DNA of 7,622 nt from Sabulitectum sp036743055 (GTDB taxonomy: Bacteria; Fermentibacterota; Fermentibacteria; Fermentibacterales; JCC-6). The stretch is from positions 1 to 7,622 of the forward strand of contig DAINQE010000077.1 in the NCBI GenBank assembly GCA_036743055.1, read 5' to 3'. The translations under genes were made by a program, and so were the position numbers. Positions 6,751 to 7,622 of this stretch are shown one piece after another; within the stretch, counting starts at the first letter, position 1, and each line of letters begins with the position of its first letter. The notes under the pieces were generated by a model. The model saw only the letters and a program-made list of their open reading frames with translations, searched no databases and had not been told where the DNA came from.

Positions 6751-7622
6751 ATGGACAAAGAAAAAGTTCTTGAATTCTCTACCGCGGACATTCTCGACGA
6801 GGCAGTGGGCCTCTTCGGAGGCGACAGGGGTTCGCAGGAACTCATAGATGTTTCAGAGAACGTGGTGTACTCGTACCGGGACGGAACGAACAGAAGGGTC
6901 CTCAGGCTTACCCACAGAGGTGGGAGGACTACCGGGCAGATACAGGCGGAACTGGACTGGATTGCCTGGCTGAGCGGAATGGGGGCAAATGTGCAGAAGC
7001 CCGTTCCCTCGGTGAACGGAAGGCTTGTGGAAACCATCGCCTCCGACGACACTGACTTCCGGGTAACCTCCTTCGAATTTCTTCCCGGCAGGGAACTGGA
7101 GGACGAGGAGATAACCCCGGAGGTGATCCGGGAATGGGGCAGGACAATTGGCATGCTCCACAGGCTCACAAAGACCTATGAGCCCCCATCCTGTCACGAA
7201 AAAAGATTCTCCTGGAAGGATGACGACGACATATTGAACATGGAAGGGTACATCCATGGGGATCAGCCTCTGGTGGTTGAGAAGTTCAGGGATCTCATCT
7301 CGAAGCTGGGGGAGCTGCCCGTTGATCGGGACTGCTTCGGTCTGATCCACTCCGACGCCCACTACGGAAACTTCTTCTGGGACCATGGGACCATAAGACT
7401 CTTCGACTTCGACGACTGTTTCCATACCTGGTTCGTCCTGGACCTGGCCACGGTGTGGTACTGGGCGCTGTACCTGCCCCAGGGCGACGGGAACCGCAGG
7501 CAGTTCATGAGTGAGTTCGCCGATATGTTCATGGAGGGCTACTCCAGGGAGAACCTTCTGGATCCGGCCTGGCTGAAGCGGATACCGCTGTTCCTGAAGT
7601 ACCAGGAGATGCTGCTCTACAT
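6751..7622 (+). CDS. APH/SrkA-like phosphotransferase (kinase-fold), 3' end beyond window
   Basis: This reading frame is open for 290 codons to the window edge with no stop, so the gene is partial. It has the fold signature of the phosphotransferase family PF01636 (aminoglycoside, choline, homoserine and SrkA-type kinases). The catalytic loop is HSDAHYGN (H200, D202, N207) and the metal-binding motif LFDFDDC (D219). VLRLT (50-54) puts Arg52 where the ATP-anchoring Lys usually sits, and E67 is the likely alpha-C Glu. The segment DFDDC...W...LDLA is typical of uncharacterised members of the COG2334 group. The substrate cannot be told from sequence, and nothing here points to antibiotic resistance in particular. 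AGAGG (6742-6746) lies 4 bases before ATG, and the gene starts 21 bases after the second sensor kinase gene, so co-transcription is likely. Confidence 0.85.
   Translation, partial: MDKEKVLEFSTADILDEAVGLFGGDRGSQELIDVSENVVYSYRDGTNRRVLRLTHRGGRTTGQIQAELDWIAWLSGMGANVQKPVPSVNGRLVETIASDDTDFRVTSFEFLPGRELEDEEITPEVIREWGRTIGMLHRLTKTYEPPSCHEKRFSWKDDDDILNMEGYIHGDQPLVVEKFRDLISKLGELPVDRDCFGLIHSDAHYGNFFWDHGTIRLFDFDDCFHTWFVLDLATVWYWALYLPQGDGNRRQFMSEFADMFMEGYSRENLLDPAWLKRIPLFLKYQEMLLY

Overview
The window reads as ordinary bacterial chromosome, moderately GC-rich by eye. It is packed on the plus strand with three complete genes and one gene cut by the right edge. Arginine codon AGG and isoleucine codon ATA are frequent in all four genes, which is unlike enterobacteria. 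That, together with large multi-domain hybrid sensor kinases, suggests an environmental or deep-branching lineage. The sequence alone does not let me name a phylum.

Layout: positions 1-125 hold no clear gene but contain two foldable elements, a 9-bp hairpin (25-45) and a long-range helix (64-73 with 106-116), just ahead of ettA. ettA (126-1805) encodes the ABC-F translation factor EttA. An 88-base gap with repeated TCATGA motifs precedes a 969-residue soluble hybrid histidine kinase (1894-4803; PAS-GAF-HisKA-HATPase-REC-REC-HPt). A 78-base gap follows. It holds a TTGACA box and a 13-bp hairpin that buries the Shine-Dalgarno of the next gene. That next gene (4882-6729) is a membrane hybrid histidine kinase (three hydrophobic segments-PAS-HisKA-HATPase-REC). 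After 21 bases comes an APH/SrkA-like small-molecule or protein kinase (6751 to beyond 7622).

How they may work together: the first kinase carries a complete internal phosphorelay (H339 to a receiver Asp to H908 of the HPt domain). The second ends in a single receiver without an HPt. Neither has a DNA-binding or enzymatic output domain, and no separate response regulator lies in the window, so the output partner must be encoded elsewhere. The tight spacing of the second kinase and the APH-like kinase suggests co-transcription. ettA is probably only a neighbour.

I see no mobile element, CRISPR array or convincing RNA gene. The most interesting non-coding signal is the start-site hairpin at 4848-4883.
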